Source: Acetobacter malorum
Lineage (GTDB): Bacteria; Pseudomonadota; Alphaproteobacteria; Acetobacterales; Acetobacteraceae
Direction: 5' to 3'
Assembly: GCF_002153605.1 (NCBI RefSeq)
Contig: NZ_JOPG01000007.1
Coordinates: forward strand, 124,001-188,000
Length of the DNA: 64,000 bases
Of this stretch, positions 33,669-42,150 are shown one piece after another. The notes beneath the pieces were generated by a model. It searched no databases. It was not told where the DNA came from and worked only from the letters and a program-made list of their open reading frames with translations. The stretch's first letter is position 1. Every line of letters starts with the position of its first letter. The position numbers were made by a program, and so were the translations under genes.

Positions 33669-36635
33669 TTAGCGGCGCCACCACCCCGTGCGGCGCTTTG
33701 GGGCAGGCTTTTCGTCATCAATGACGATCGGCTGCACGATGGACGCATCCGGTGCGTCCTCTTTGGCAGGTTCCTTTTCAGCGCTGGTGCCCTGAGCTTC
33801 AGCCGGGGCACTCTTGCTCGTTGCCGTCGTGCTTTTGGCTGCAGCCCGACGGCGTCGCGGCGCAGGTTTTTCCGCAGCCGGTTCTGCCGTTTCTTCCTGC
33901 GGTGCTGCGGTCGAAGCGTCTTCCGTTGCTGCCGCAGTTTTCCGACGCGTGGTTGCGCGGCGGCGTGTGCGGGGCTTGGGTTCTTCTTCCGGTGCAGCGT
34001 CGGCTGCCGTGGTGGCAGGAGCATCGGCGTCCTGAGCAGGCGCTTCAACGTCCGCCGTTGCCTCAGCCTTTTTCCGCGTAGTGCGGCGGCGGCGCGGTTT
34101 GGGAGCCCCTTCCTCCGCAACAGCGGCTTCAGCAGCAGGAGCAGCTTCCGTCACGACGTCTGCCTGAGCAGGAGCGGCCTGCTCAGCGTCGGCCACAACC
34201 GGAGTTTCTTCCGCTACAGGAGCCGCTTTGCGACGACGACCCGGGCGCTTGCGGGCTGGTTTGGCCTCAGCCGCCGGCGTGTCTTCTGCTGGAACTTCCA
34301 CCTCTTTCGGCGTTTCTGCCACAGCAGGTGCTGCCACCGGCTCTGCCTTGGCAGGTTCCGGTTTTGCCGCAGCTTTGGAGGCCTTCGCCTTTTCTGCTTC
34401 AGCTGCTTCCATGGTGGAGTTTTCGATCAGATCGAAAATATCCAGGCTGCCACCAAACGGGTTCGCCGGGGTGGGGCCCTGCCATGTCGGGCGGCGCGGC
34501 TGCGGAGCCGGACCTTCCGCAATAGCAACCCGGATTTCCGGTGTTTCCGTTTCTGTCGGACGCACGCGGGAATGGCGGGTGCGACGACGACCGGGGATCA
34601 GATTACCTTCGGCCTCGGCAGGCGTTGCGGCAGGAGCACGCTCTTCGGTCGCTGGCGTCTGAGCTGTTGCAGCTGTCTGGTCCTGTGTTGACCCGTTCTC
34701 TTCACGGTTCCCGTTGCCACGACGGCGACGACGACGACGGCGACGACGGGGTTCTTCTTCCCCGGTGTTGGTTTCGGCAGCAGCAGCCGGAACTTCAGCG
34801 CGTGGCGTCGTGTCCTGTGCCACAACCGGCGTTGCATCTTCCGGAGTGACGTCCACTACGGCATTTTCAACCGGTGGCAGAGGCGCATGGTTGCGGTTCG
34901 CCTTGGGCGGCTGGCGGCGTTCAATGCGAATTTCCGGCACAGGCAGCGTAGCGTCGGCTTCAAACAGAATTTCCATCTGATGCCGCTGCTCGATTTCAGC
35001 CAGCCAGTCGCGCTTGTTGTTCAGCACATAGAACGCAATTTCTGCGGCAACATGCACGGTAATGGCAGAAGCACGACGGCGTGCGCCTTCTTCTTCCACC
35101 GCACGCAGCACATGCAGCGCAGAGCTTTCAATGCCACGCACCATACCGGTGCCCTGACAGTGTGGGCAGGGCGTAAACGCAGCTTCTGCCACGGAAGGCC
35201 GCAGCCGCTGGCGCGACATTTCCAGCAGACCAAAGTGGGAGATTGATCCCATCTGGATCCGCGCCCGGTCATGGCGCAGCGCATCTTTCAGGCGGCGTTC
35301 AATCGCGCTGTTGTGGCGGCGGGATTCCATGTCAATAAAGTCAATGACAATTAACCCGGCCAGATCGCGCAGCCGGAGCTGGCGGGCTACTTCATCTGCT
35401 GCTTCCTGATTGGTGCGGAAGGCAGTTTCTTCAATATTGCGCTGGCTGGTCGCTTTGCCGGAGTTCACGTCAATGGCGACCAGAGCTTCCGTCTGGTTGA
35501 TCACCAGATAACCACCGGAGCGCAGAGACACGACCGGGGAGAGCATCGCGTCCAGATGCCCTTCCACATGATAGTGTGTGAAGAGCGGCTGGCTTTCCTT
35601 GTTCCACAACCGGACTTTTTCCGCGTGCTGCGGCATGAGCATGCGCATGAAGTCGCGCGCGGCTTTCCAGCCATGCTCGCCATCCACCAGAATTTCGCTG
35701 ACTTCGCGCGTGTACACATCGCGGATGGCACGTTTGACGAGACTTGCTTCCTCGTAAATCAGAGCCGGTGCGACGGACTGCATCGTCAGGTCACGGATAT
35801 CGTCCCACAGATGGAGCAGATATTCGCAATCGCGGGTAATTTCCGGGCCCGGACGCTGCGCGCCTGCCGTGCGGACAATCATGGCCATGCCACGCGGCAG
35901 ATTGAGGCCGGAGATGATGTCGCGCAGGCGGCGGCGGTCAGGCACGGATGTAATCTTGCGGGAGACACCACCACCACGCAGGGCGTTGGGCATCAGCACA
36001 CAGTAGCGTCCGGCAAGGGAGACATACGTGGTCAGGGCTGCGCCCTTGTTGCCACGTTCTTCCTTAACGACCTGCACCAGCAGAACCTGCCGGCGGCGAA
36101 TAACTTCCTGAATGCGGTAGTTACGCAGGAAACGGGCAATGCGCTTCTGGATCAGCGCTTCTTCGCCCGTGTCGGTTTCACCGCCAACATAGTCAGGCGT
36201 ATCATTCCGGCGGGAGGGACGGCGGCCTTCGTCGTCGCTGGCGGACTCGTCAGCGTCAGAGCTGGTGTCCTCATCGTCAGCGGCGGAAGCCTGCGCGTCG
36301 GTTTCGTCCTCGTCGGACTCGGATTCGCCTGCGTCAATCAGGTTTTCTTCTTCAGCCTGCAGAGCGAGAAGCTTTTCCCGGTCGGCAACCGGAATCTGAT
36401 AGTAGTCAGGGTGGATTTCGCTGAACGCCAGAAACCCGTGGCGGTTGCCACCATACTCGACAAAAGCAGCCTGAAGGCTGGGCTCTACGCGAACAACGCG
36501 GGCAAGATAGATGTTCCCTTTGAGCTGCTTTTTGGAGGCAGCTTCAACATCGTAATCTTCAAGTCTGTTTCCATCCATAACGACAACGCGCGTTTCTTCC
36601 GCGTGCGTCGCATCGATCAGCATACGCTTTGACAT
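33669..36635 (-). CDS. rne: Ribonuclease E
   Basis: A 988-residue endoribonuclease, the core of the RNA degradosome. The S1 region (KGNIYLARVVRVEPSLQAAF) is interrupted by an acidic insertion of about 60 residues (about 90-150, rich in Asp, Glu and Ser), typical of alphaproteobacteria. The catalytic core has ALVAIDVNSGKAT and GLIVIDFIDMESR, and the zinc link CPHCQGTG. The C-terminal 400 residues are Ala, Pro, Arg and Lys-rich and disordered, with arginine patches RRRRRRRRRG for RNA and partner binding. The start follows a U-rich leader that may be autoregulated. Confidence 0.95.
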   Translation of the reverse strand: MSKRMLIDATHAEETRVVVMDGNRLEDYDVEAASKKQLKGNIYLARVVRVEPSLQAAFVEYGGNRHGFLAFSEIHPDYYQIPVADREKLLALQAEEENLIDAGESESDEDETDAQASAADDEDTSSDADESASDDEGRRPSRRNDTPDYVGGETDTGEEALIQKRIARFLRNYRIQEVIRRRQVLLVQVVKEERGNKGAALTTYVSLAGRYCVLMPNALRGGGVSRKITSVPDRRRLRDIISGLNLPRGMAMIVRTAGAQRPGPEITRDCEYLLHLWDDIRDLTMQSVAPALIYEEASLVKRAIRDVYTREVSEILVDGEHGWKAARDFMRMLMPQHAEKVRLWNKESQPLFTHYHVEGHLDAMLSPVVSLRSGGYLVINQTEALVAIDVNSGKATSQRNIEETAFRTNQEAADEVARQLRLRDLAGLIVIDFIDMESRRHNSAIERRLKDALRHDRARIQMGSISHFGLLEMSRQRLRPSVAEAAFTPCPHCQGTGMVRGIESSALHVLRAVEEEGARRRASAITVHVAAEIAFYVLNNKRDWLAEIEQRHQMEILFEADATLPVPEIRIERRQPPKANRNHAPLPPVENAVVDVTPEDATPVVAQDTTPRAEVPAAAAETNTGEEEPRRRRRRRRRRGNGNREENGSTQDQTAATAQTPATEERAPAATPAEAEGNLIPGRRRTRHSRVRPTETETPEIRVAIAEGPAPQPRRPTWQGPTPANPFGGSLDIFDLIENSTMEAAEAEKAKASKAAAKPEPAKAEPVAAPAVAETPKEVEVPAEDTPAAEAKPARKRPGRRRKAAPVAEETPVVADAEQAAPAQADVVTEAAPAAEAAVAEEGAPKPRRRRTTRKKAEATADVEAPAQDADAPATTAADAAPEEEPKPRTRRRATTRRKTAAATEDASTAAPQEETAEPAAEKPAPRRRRAAAKSTTATSKSAPAEAQGTSAEKEPAKEDAPDASIVQPIVIDDEKPAPKRRTGWWRR

Positions 36636-36669
36636 AAAAAGAAAAACTCCGGCGTGCCGGTGGCCGGCC
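36636..36669 (-). promoter_or_regulatory. U-rich hairpin leader directly before the rne start
   Basis: On the reverse strand, GC-rich inverted CCGG units (36649-36660, next to GGCCGGCC) are followed by AGTTTTTCTTTTT and then the ATG. The only ribosome-like site is GGAG 11 bases upstream. This resembles a terminator or RNase E cleavage region and would suit feedback control of rne by its own product. Confidence 0.55.
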
Positions 36670-37105
36670 TATCCGGTGGAGCCGTCTGAACGGCTGGACA
36701 CGGGAGGGGGACGCTTCCGACAGGCATAGGTCTGTACGTGTGAGAAAATGAGAGGCGGATGTCAGGCCAGGCGCTGAGGTGACAGCAGAGGCGCGGAAAC
36801 AGGATGCTGTCTCCGGTCTGGTCATGCACTCCAAGATCGTGGCCCTGACGATAGTCATGTATCCTTCAACCAATGTTTCCTGCTCCCATCTGCGCTGGGC
36901 GGCGGTTAAACGCCAGCCGCGCCTTTAAACCCTAAAGGAGCGGAAACAGGATGCATGACGGGCAATCCTGCCTTGAGCCATGCTTGCCGACCATGACCCA
37001 AACAGCAACAAACCGCAAGCCATTCGGTATAACTGTTTTGTATCTCTCTGGCCTTGACACGGTTTCGACATTATCTGTGTGCAGGATCGCCCCAATTAGA
37101 GAAGT
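36670..37105. promoter_or_regulatory. Divergent rne/amidase intergenic region
   Basis: Together with the U-rich leader the gap is 470 bp. No supported gene is present. A TTGACA (37054-37059) faces the amidase gene but lacks a clear -10. The rne promoter must lie here; a long 5' untranslated region is likely. Confidence 0.5.
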
Positions 37106-38056
37106 GTGAGCCTCGTCATGACGTCAGAATCCGAAAAAACACCCGGTTTTTTTCTGATGGCCGAGCGGTCCGCCCGCACAGCCGGATTATATGCTCTCCC
37201 TTCCGCACAGAATTCCCTTAACCGGCGTAGCGTTCTGATAACCGGCGCCGGACTCCTGACCACCGGCTTGTTCAGCACACAGGCGCAGGCGGCAGGCACG
37301 GCGCGCCATCCTGTCGGGCAGACCCTGCACGCACCCGCTATTGTGGGGAAAGCCCGGCCTGCTTTGCCGCTGGTGATGCTGGACCCCGGTCATGGGGGGA
37401 AAGATCCCGGCGCCATTGGCTATACCGGTACCTACGAGAAACATGTGGCGGAAGCCGCAGCGACAGAATTGCGTCAGCAGCTTCTGGCTACAGGCCGTTA
37501 TCGTGTCGCCATGACACGCACCAGCGATCATTTCGTGCCGTTGGATGGGCGTGTGGAACTGGCCCAGCAGCATGGCGCGTCTCTCTTTATCTCTATGCAT
37601 GCTGATGCCCTGCATAATGCCGGTGTGCGCGGAGCCAGTGTGTATACCCACTCCCACGGGGCGTCAGACAGTCAGACAGCGGATCTCGCAAAAACAGAAA
37701 ACAGCGCAGACCGGTATGGCGGTCCTCTGGTGCAAGGCACATCGCCTGAAGTACAGCAGATTCTGGCCAGTCTGGTGACAGAAGAGGCGCGGCGCGGGTC
37801 TGCTCATATGGCCAGCGCTGTTGTGGCGTCTTTTCAGTCTCGCATTAATTTGTTGTCGCATCCTCACCGGCACGCCGCGTTTGCGGTGCTGAAATCGGCG
37901 CAGATCCCGTCCGTTTTGGTTGAAATGGGTTTTATGTCCAACCGCATGGATGAAGCTGCGCTGAGGCAGGCCGGGCACCGGGCCATGGTGGCCGGGGCTA
38001 TGTGTACCGCCGTTAATCGCTATTTCGCCTCCGCAGGGGTCGGGCTGGCCGGGTAA
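37106..38056 (+). CDS. N-acetylmuramoyl-L-alanine amidase, Tat-exported (AmiC-like)
   Basis: A 316-residue protein with a twin-arginine signal (LNRRSVLITGAGLLTTG, about residues 32-48) and an Amidase_3 domain: LVMLDPGHGGKDPGAIG, the zinc Glu near EKHVAEAAATELR, LFISMHADALHN, and VLVEMGFMSN. It cleaves the amide bond between muramic acid and the stem peptide during cell separation. The N-terminus before the RR motif is unusually long, so an internal start is possible; GTG 37106 or ATG 37118 are the outer options. Confidence 0.87.
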   Translation: MSLVMTSESEKTPGFFLMAERSARTAGLYALPSAQNSLNRRSVLITGAGLLTTGLFSTQAQAAGTARHPVGQTLHAPAIVGKARPALPLVMLDPGHGGKDPGAIGYTGTYEKHVAEAAATELRQQLLATGRYRVAMTRTSDHFVPLDGRVELAQQHGASLFISMHADALHNAGVRGASVYTHSHGASDSQTADLAKTENSADRYGGPLVQGTSPEVQQILASLVTEEARRGSAHMASAVVASFQSRINLLSHPHRHAAFAVLKSAQIPSVLVEMGFMSNRMDEAALRQAGHRAMVAGAMCTAVNRYFASAGVGLAG

Positions 38057-38167
38057 GTCAGGCACTTTGGTTGGGTTGTTTGTTACTAAGTGTAAACAGA
38101 CTGGTCGAATGCAACGCTTCCTGATATTCAGGCTATATTATAACATAGTCTGACAGGATGATTTCTC

Positions 38168-39856
38168 GTGCGGAAAAAACAGACAGGTTTGAAACTGTTC
38201 GGATTGCTGGCCACGGTTTCTGTGCTGGCAGCAGGTGCCAATGCGGTTGTCCAGCCGAGTGCTTTGGCGGAAGACACCCATCAGGCGGCTGATGCAGCAA
38301 AACAGAAAGTCAGCGTGGAAGATTTTCTGGGTAAACCGCAGAGCGTGACCTCCAGCGGGTCTGTCACCGTGCATGGGGCACATATTGATTACGAAGCTGT
38401 GTCCGGCACCCTGATTGTCCATAAGGGCGACTGGGATGATTCCGAACTGCCCGATGCGGACAAGGATAAAGAGAAGAAACAGCCAGACGCTGCAGCGTCC
38501 ATTTATTACGTTGCTTATTTCAAGAAGGGTGTGCGCCCGGAAAATAGGCCCATCACGTTTGTCTATAATGGTGGCCCCGGCTCCTCCAGCGTATGGCTGC
38601 ATATGGGCGCGTTTGGCCCGAAACGCGTTGTGACGGCGGACGATACCCATACTCCCGCCGCGCCCTACGCTATTGTGAATAACAATGACAGCCTGCTGGA
38701 CGTGTCCGATCTGGTCTTTATTGATGCCCCCGGCACCGGCTATGGCCGTCTGATCGGCAAGGATAAGGAAAAGGCGTTCTGGGGCACAGACCCGGATGCG
38801 GGTGCCTTTACCGACTTCATTGCCCAGTTCCTCTCCCGCTTCGGCCGTTACAACTCTCCCAAATATCTGTTTGGGGAAAGCTACGGCACAACGCGTTCCG
38901 CGATTGTGGCGAACAAGCTGGCTGACGATAAAGGTATCGATCTGAACGGCGTGATTCTGCTTTCGCAGATCATGAATTATGACAATGACATTGATGGGGT
39001 CGCGATGAACCCGTCAATGGATCAGCCCTATGTGCTGGCTCTGCCGAGCTATGCCGCCACCGCGTGGTATCACAAACGTCTGCCTGCCGAGCATCAGGAC
39101 CTCAAAACATTTCTGAAAGAAGTCGAGCATTTTGCGCTGACCGACTACACCGCGGCTCTGCAGGAAGGTAACGCCATTTCTGACGCGCAGCGTGATGCCA
39201 CAGCCCAGAAGCTGCATGACTATACAGGCCTGCCGGTAGACTACATTAAAAAGGCCGACCTGCGGATCAATGGTGGGGAATTTGAAAAAACCCTGCTGGG
39301 CGATAAAGATCTGGATACAGGTCGTCTTGATAGCCGCTTTTCTGGCCCAACCATGGATAAGCTGTCCCAGTTCTCCTATTACGACCCTCAGTCTTCCGCC
39401 ATGTCCTCTGCTTATATTGCGGCTTTTAACGATTACGCCCGCAATACGCTGCATTATGGTAATTCCCCCGCCTTTGGCGATGGGTATCAGGAATACAAAT
39501 TCTTCTCTGATGCTATCATGAAATGGGATTTCTCACACAAGCAGCCTAATACGGATTTCCCGATCCACGGTGCGGTCAATGTGCTGCCGGATCTGGCCTC
39601 CGCCATGAAGCATAACCCTGCTCTGAAAGTGATGCTTAATCAGGGCTATTATGACCTCGGAACCCCGTATTTCGAGGGGATTTATGAAATGAAGCATCTG
39701 CCCATTTCCCGAGAACTGAGCAACAATATTCAGATTGTGCAGTATGAATCCGGCCATATGGTCTATGCGAACGAGAAATCTCTGACGCAGCTGCATGATA
39801 ACGTCGCAAAGTTCATTACACAGACGCACGGCGCTCCTGCTCCGGCGACAAAATAA
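38168..39856 (+). CDS. Peptidase S10 family serine carboxypeptidase-like protein
   Basis: A 562-residue secreted protein from GTG 38168. It has a signal peptide (LLATVSVLAAGANA), the S10 oxyanion segment FVYNGGPGSSSVWLHMGAFG near 138, and the nucleophile in GESYGTTR near 240, with later Asp and His segments MLNQGYYDLGTPY and YESGHMVYAN. Such carboxypeptidases remove C-terminal residues and are common in acetic acid bacteria, probably in the periplasm. A shared bidirectional terminator follows. Confidence 0.9.
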   Translation: MRKKQTGLKLFGLLATVSVLAAGANAVVQPSALAEDTHQAADAAKQKVSVEDFLGKPQSVTSSGSVTVHGAHIDYEAVSGTLIVHKGDWDDSELPDADKDKEKKQPDAAASIYYVAYFKKGVRPENRPITFVYNGGPGSSSVWLHMGAFGPKRVVTADDTHTPAAPYAIVNNNDSLLDVSDLVFIDAPGTGYGRLIGKDKEKAFWGTDPDAGAFTDFIAQFLSRFGRYNSPKYLFGESYGTTRSAIVANKLADDKGIDLNGVILLSQIMNYDNDIDGVAMNPSMDQPYVLALPSYAATAWYHKRLPAEHQDLKTFLKEVEHFALTDYTAALQEGNAISDAQRDATAQKLHDYTGLPVDYIKKADLRINGGEFEKTLLGDKDLDTGRLDSRFSGPTMDKLSQFSYYDPQSSAMSSAYIAAFNDYARNTLHYGNSPAFGDGYQEYKFFSDAIMKWDFSHKQPNTDFPIHGAVNVLPDLASAMKHNPALKVMLNQGYYDLGTPYFEGIYEMKHLPISRELSNNIQIVQYESGHMVYANEKSLTQLHDNVAKFITQTHGAPAPATK

Positions 39857-39907
39857 CGAGAAAATTCGGGGTCGGGTGCGAGAAGTTTCCCGTGTCCGGC
39901 TCAGGTT

Positions 39908-40201
39908 TTAAAACGGGGGCTTGCTCATTTGGGCAAGTCCCCGTTTCTGTTTTAGCACAGCCATCAGCACGCTAGTGCCAAGTCCCGCAGCCGAGCCGAG
40001 ACCGAGCCAGTAAAAAATGCCCAAAGCCGGGTCCTGAAACAGGCAGAGGGGCAGCGCAAGGCAGGGTGCCAACGCGCGAATAATCTGGTTAACAGACACG
40101 GCACCGGTCTGCCGGGGGAAAATATTGCGTGTTCTGGGCTGCAAACATTCGTGGCACCAGAAGGCAGCACTCCACAAAGCCAGTACAAGCAGGAAGGTCA
40201 T
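39908..40201 (-). CDS. DUF3325-type small membrane protein
   Basis: A 97-residue hydrophobic protein from ATG 40201, overlapping the PepSY gene by 4 bp. It begins TFLLVLALWSAAFWCHECLQ with a second hydrophobic pair near 40-80. Small proteins like this follow PepSY genes in iron-uptake clusters. Its last codons lie in the stem of the shared terminator at 39910-39946. Confidence 0.7.
   Translation of the reverse strand: MTFLLVLALWSAAFWCHECLQPRTRNIFPRQTGAVSVNQIIRALAPCLALPLCLFQDPALGIFYWLGLGSAAGLGTSVLMAVLKQKRGLAQMSKPPF
39910..39946. terminator. Shared terminator overlapping a coding end
   Basis: AAACGGGG-CTTGC and GCAAG-CCCCGTTT form a 13-bp stem with one wobble. On the forward strand it is followed by TTTCTGTTTT and serves the S10 peptidase gene. 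On the reverse strand it holds the end of the DUF3325 gene and runs into CCGTTTTAA, the stop. Confidence 0.75.
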
Positions 40202-41673
40202 GCAGCAGGTTCCCGTAACTTGAGTAATGCACAGAGTGCGATCAGGCCTGCGAGAAATGCCAGCGTATCCGACGCCATGAAGATGCTGGCGCCTTGTCCC
40301 CACGCATGCGACCGCGAGATCAGATCTAACAGTGGAAGCCCACATCCGGCTCCAGCCAACAGGCCAAGTTGCTGACGCCAGCCCAGGGCAGCATGGCGCG
40401 TCAAAGTGAGAAGCAGTGCATGCGCAGCGCACAGACCCCATACAGCAAAGAAGAGATCAATTTCGATCATCGCGCGCCCGGAGAGCGCGACGGGCAGACA
40501 ACGATTGGCCCAGAAAATCCCGAGGGTTGCAGCGGGAAAGCCCACAACCGTTGTCATGGTCAGCGCTTCAGCCAGCCGGAAGAAAAACTGTTCACCCGAT
40601 GAGCGGCGACGTTTCATGAGAAACACAATCAGCCCGCTTGCGGCTAAGCTGGTCGCTGCCAGCCCGGAGAGAAAATACAGCCAGCGCAAAGGGAGGGGGG
40701 CATATCTGGCATAGTGCAGCCCCCGTACAAGCTGCATGGTCGCAACAGCCGGAGGGCTTTGCGTGACAGAGCGAAGGGCGTGTCCATCCTTCCGGCTGAA
40801 ATCGACATGATCTCTGGTCAAAAACGGGCCGAACGCATCACTTTTGAAAATGCGCACTTCATTCGGCGTAAACAGAACGAGATTGCCCTCAGGGCTTCCC
40901 AAAATATCCCGGGCCTGTGCAATCAAGGGGAGAAGCGGCGGAGGTAAGGGGCCAGCCTGCAAAACGTGCCCTTTAGGGGCGGTCTTTTCCTTCTTGGGCT
41001 TGGCTGCTGTGTGAAAGGGGAAAAACGGCTCGACGGGAAGTAGCGCCCGCGCATGGATTGCGGTGCCAGTATAGCCCATGAACAGAATGAACGGCAGGAA
41101 CAGCACGCCTGCAATCAGATGGGCGTCTACCCAGGCGCGCGGTCGTGCTCCAAAAGGGCGGAACAGAATGAGGTCAGGCCAAAGTGCCCTGATGTGAATG
41201 ACAAGCCCGGAGCCGACAGCCACCAGCAGGCAAAGCCCCAGAAAAGTGACAATCTGCACACCGGGCTGATTTCCACCCCGTAGCGAGAAATGGAAATTAT
41301 AGAAAAACTGGCCAGCTGCCGTCTCGCGGGCGGGGAAGACGGCCCCTGTTTCCGAATGCAGCGCGGTGCCGACAAACTCATACCCATCATAATGCAGAAC
41401 ACGCAAAACGGGGTCACGCTGCGAGGGGAGTGTGAGGAACGCGGAAAGCCCGTTCTCCTCTTCAGCCTGAACGGCCTGCGCGGCGGCCTGCAAGGCTGTG
41501 GGCGTGAGGGACGTTCCTTGCCTCAGCGGGACTTCGGGCTGCATCCATTGGGTGATTTCCGTATCAAACACGGCCAGTGTGCCGGATGCGAAAATACAGG
41601 CCAGCAGCAATCCGGCCAGAAAGCCTACCCAGCTATGGAGCCACCCCATATGCACCCGAAGTGTTTCACGCAT
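40198..41673 (-). CDS. PepSY-associated membrane protein
   Basis: A 491-residue protein with about four or five transmembrane segments and PepSY features: HMGWLHSWVGFLAGLLLACI at the start, a periplasmic part with GDPVLRVLHYDG-like regions, VDAHLIAGVLFLPFILFMGYTG, and MQLVRGLHYARYAPLPLRWL. Proteins of this family sit beside TonB siderophore receptors and may reduce ferric iron or process the ligand. It is co-transcribed with DUF3325 (4-bp overlap) and follows the small membrane gene by 15 bp. Confidence 0.85.
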   Translation of the reverse strand: MRETLRVHMGWLHSWVGFLAGLLLACIFASGTLAVFDTEITQWMQPEVPLRQGTSLTPTALQAAAQAVQAEEENGLSAFLTLPSQRDPVLRVLHYDGYEFVGTALHSETGAVFPARETAAGQFFYNFHFSLRGGNQPGVQIVTFLGLCLLVAVGSGLVIHIRALWPDLILFRPFGARPRAWVDAHLIAGVLFLPFILFMGYTGTAIHARALLPVEPFFPFHTAAKPKKEKTAPKGHVLQAGPLPPPLLPLIAQARDILGSPEGNLVLFTPNEVRIFKSDAFGPFLTRDHVDFSRKDGHALRSVTQSPPAVATMQLVRGLHYARYAPLPLRWLYFLSGLAATSLAASGLIVFLMKRRRSSGEQFFFRLAEALTMTTVVGFPAATLGIFWANRCLPVALSGRAMIEIDLFFAVWGLCAAHALLLTLTRHAALGWRQQLGLLAGAGCGLPLLDLISRSHAWGQGASIFMASDTLAFLAGLIALCALLKLREPAA

Positions 41674-41688
41674 GGGTCGTCTTTCTCA

Positions 41689-41997
41689 TCAGAACGGAAA
41701 AATACCAGCGAGGACTGCTGAACCGCAGGCCACGAGACCAAGGATAAGTCCCCACCCGTGGCGACGTCCGGCAAACCCCACCAGCACAAGAATAGGGAAA
41801 AGAGCCGCAATCACCATGCCGCCCAGATCGGTTTTCAGTCGCATGTCCTCAAACGGGAGCCGCTGCGCATCCAGCATGATCAGATGGGCTGTCAGAAAAG
41901 AGAGCGCACAGACAACAGCCAGCAAACCAAGCCGCCGAAGAACAGCCTGTCGCTTCTGATTTTTCTTTGAGGCAGACAGGGCAGACGGTGCCGTCAT
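41689..41997 (-). CDS. Small inner-membrane protein (DUF3649-like position)
   Basis: From ATG 41997 the protein has 102 residues: a basic N-terminus and three hydrophobic helices (LGLLAVVCALSFLTAHLIML, MVIAALFPILVLVGFAG and LILGLVACGSAVLAGIF). It precedes the PepSY and DUF3325 genes, the place usually filled by a DUF3649 protein, but I cannot confirm the domain by eye. Upstream in-frame ATGs at 42021 and 42027 have no better ribosome site. Confidence 0.6.
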   Translation of the reverse strand: MTAPSALSASKKNQKRQAVLRRLGLLAVVCALSFLTAHLIMLDAQRLPFEDMRLKTDLGGMVIAALFPILVLVGFAGRRHGWGLILGLVACGSAVLAGIFPF

Positions 41998-42090
41998 ACC
42001 AAGGTTTTTTGTGCGACTCATTCTCATGTTGCTAAGTAGTCACGCGACGGCTGTAAACCCCGGACATAAGAGGAACTCGTAAAATAATAT

Positions 42091-42110
42091 TGCGAATGTC
42101 TCTTAATTGC
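42091..42110 (+). promoter_or_regulatory. Candidate Fur box before the TonB receptor
   Basis: TGCGAATGTCTCTTAATTGC resembles Fur-binding sites, with partly symmetrical GCGAAT and ATTGC ends. A TAATAT (42085-42090) just upstream could be the -10. The position between two divergent iron genes supports iron control; this is an inference from sequence alone. Confidence 0.5.
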
Positions 42111-42150
42111 GCTTATGGAGGCGCGGTCAGTCTCTAATTTTGGATTAATC

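Noticed and set aside
33620-34662. Several long frames over the C-terminus of rne on both strands
   Set aside because: They are shadows of the GC-rich, Ala/Arg/Pro-rich RNase E tail and have no family features.
34714-34760. CGACGACGACG-type triplet repeats as a microsatellite
   Set aside because: They encode the arginine patch of RNase E (RRRRRRRRRG) and are explained by protein coding.
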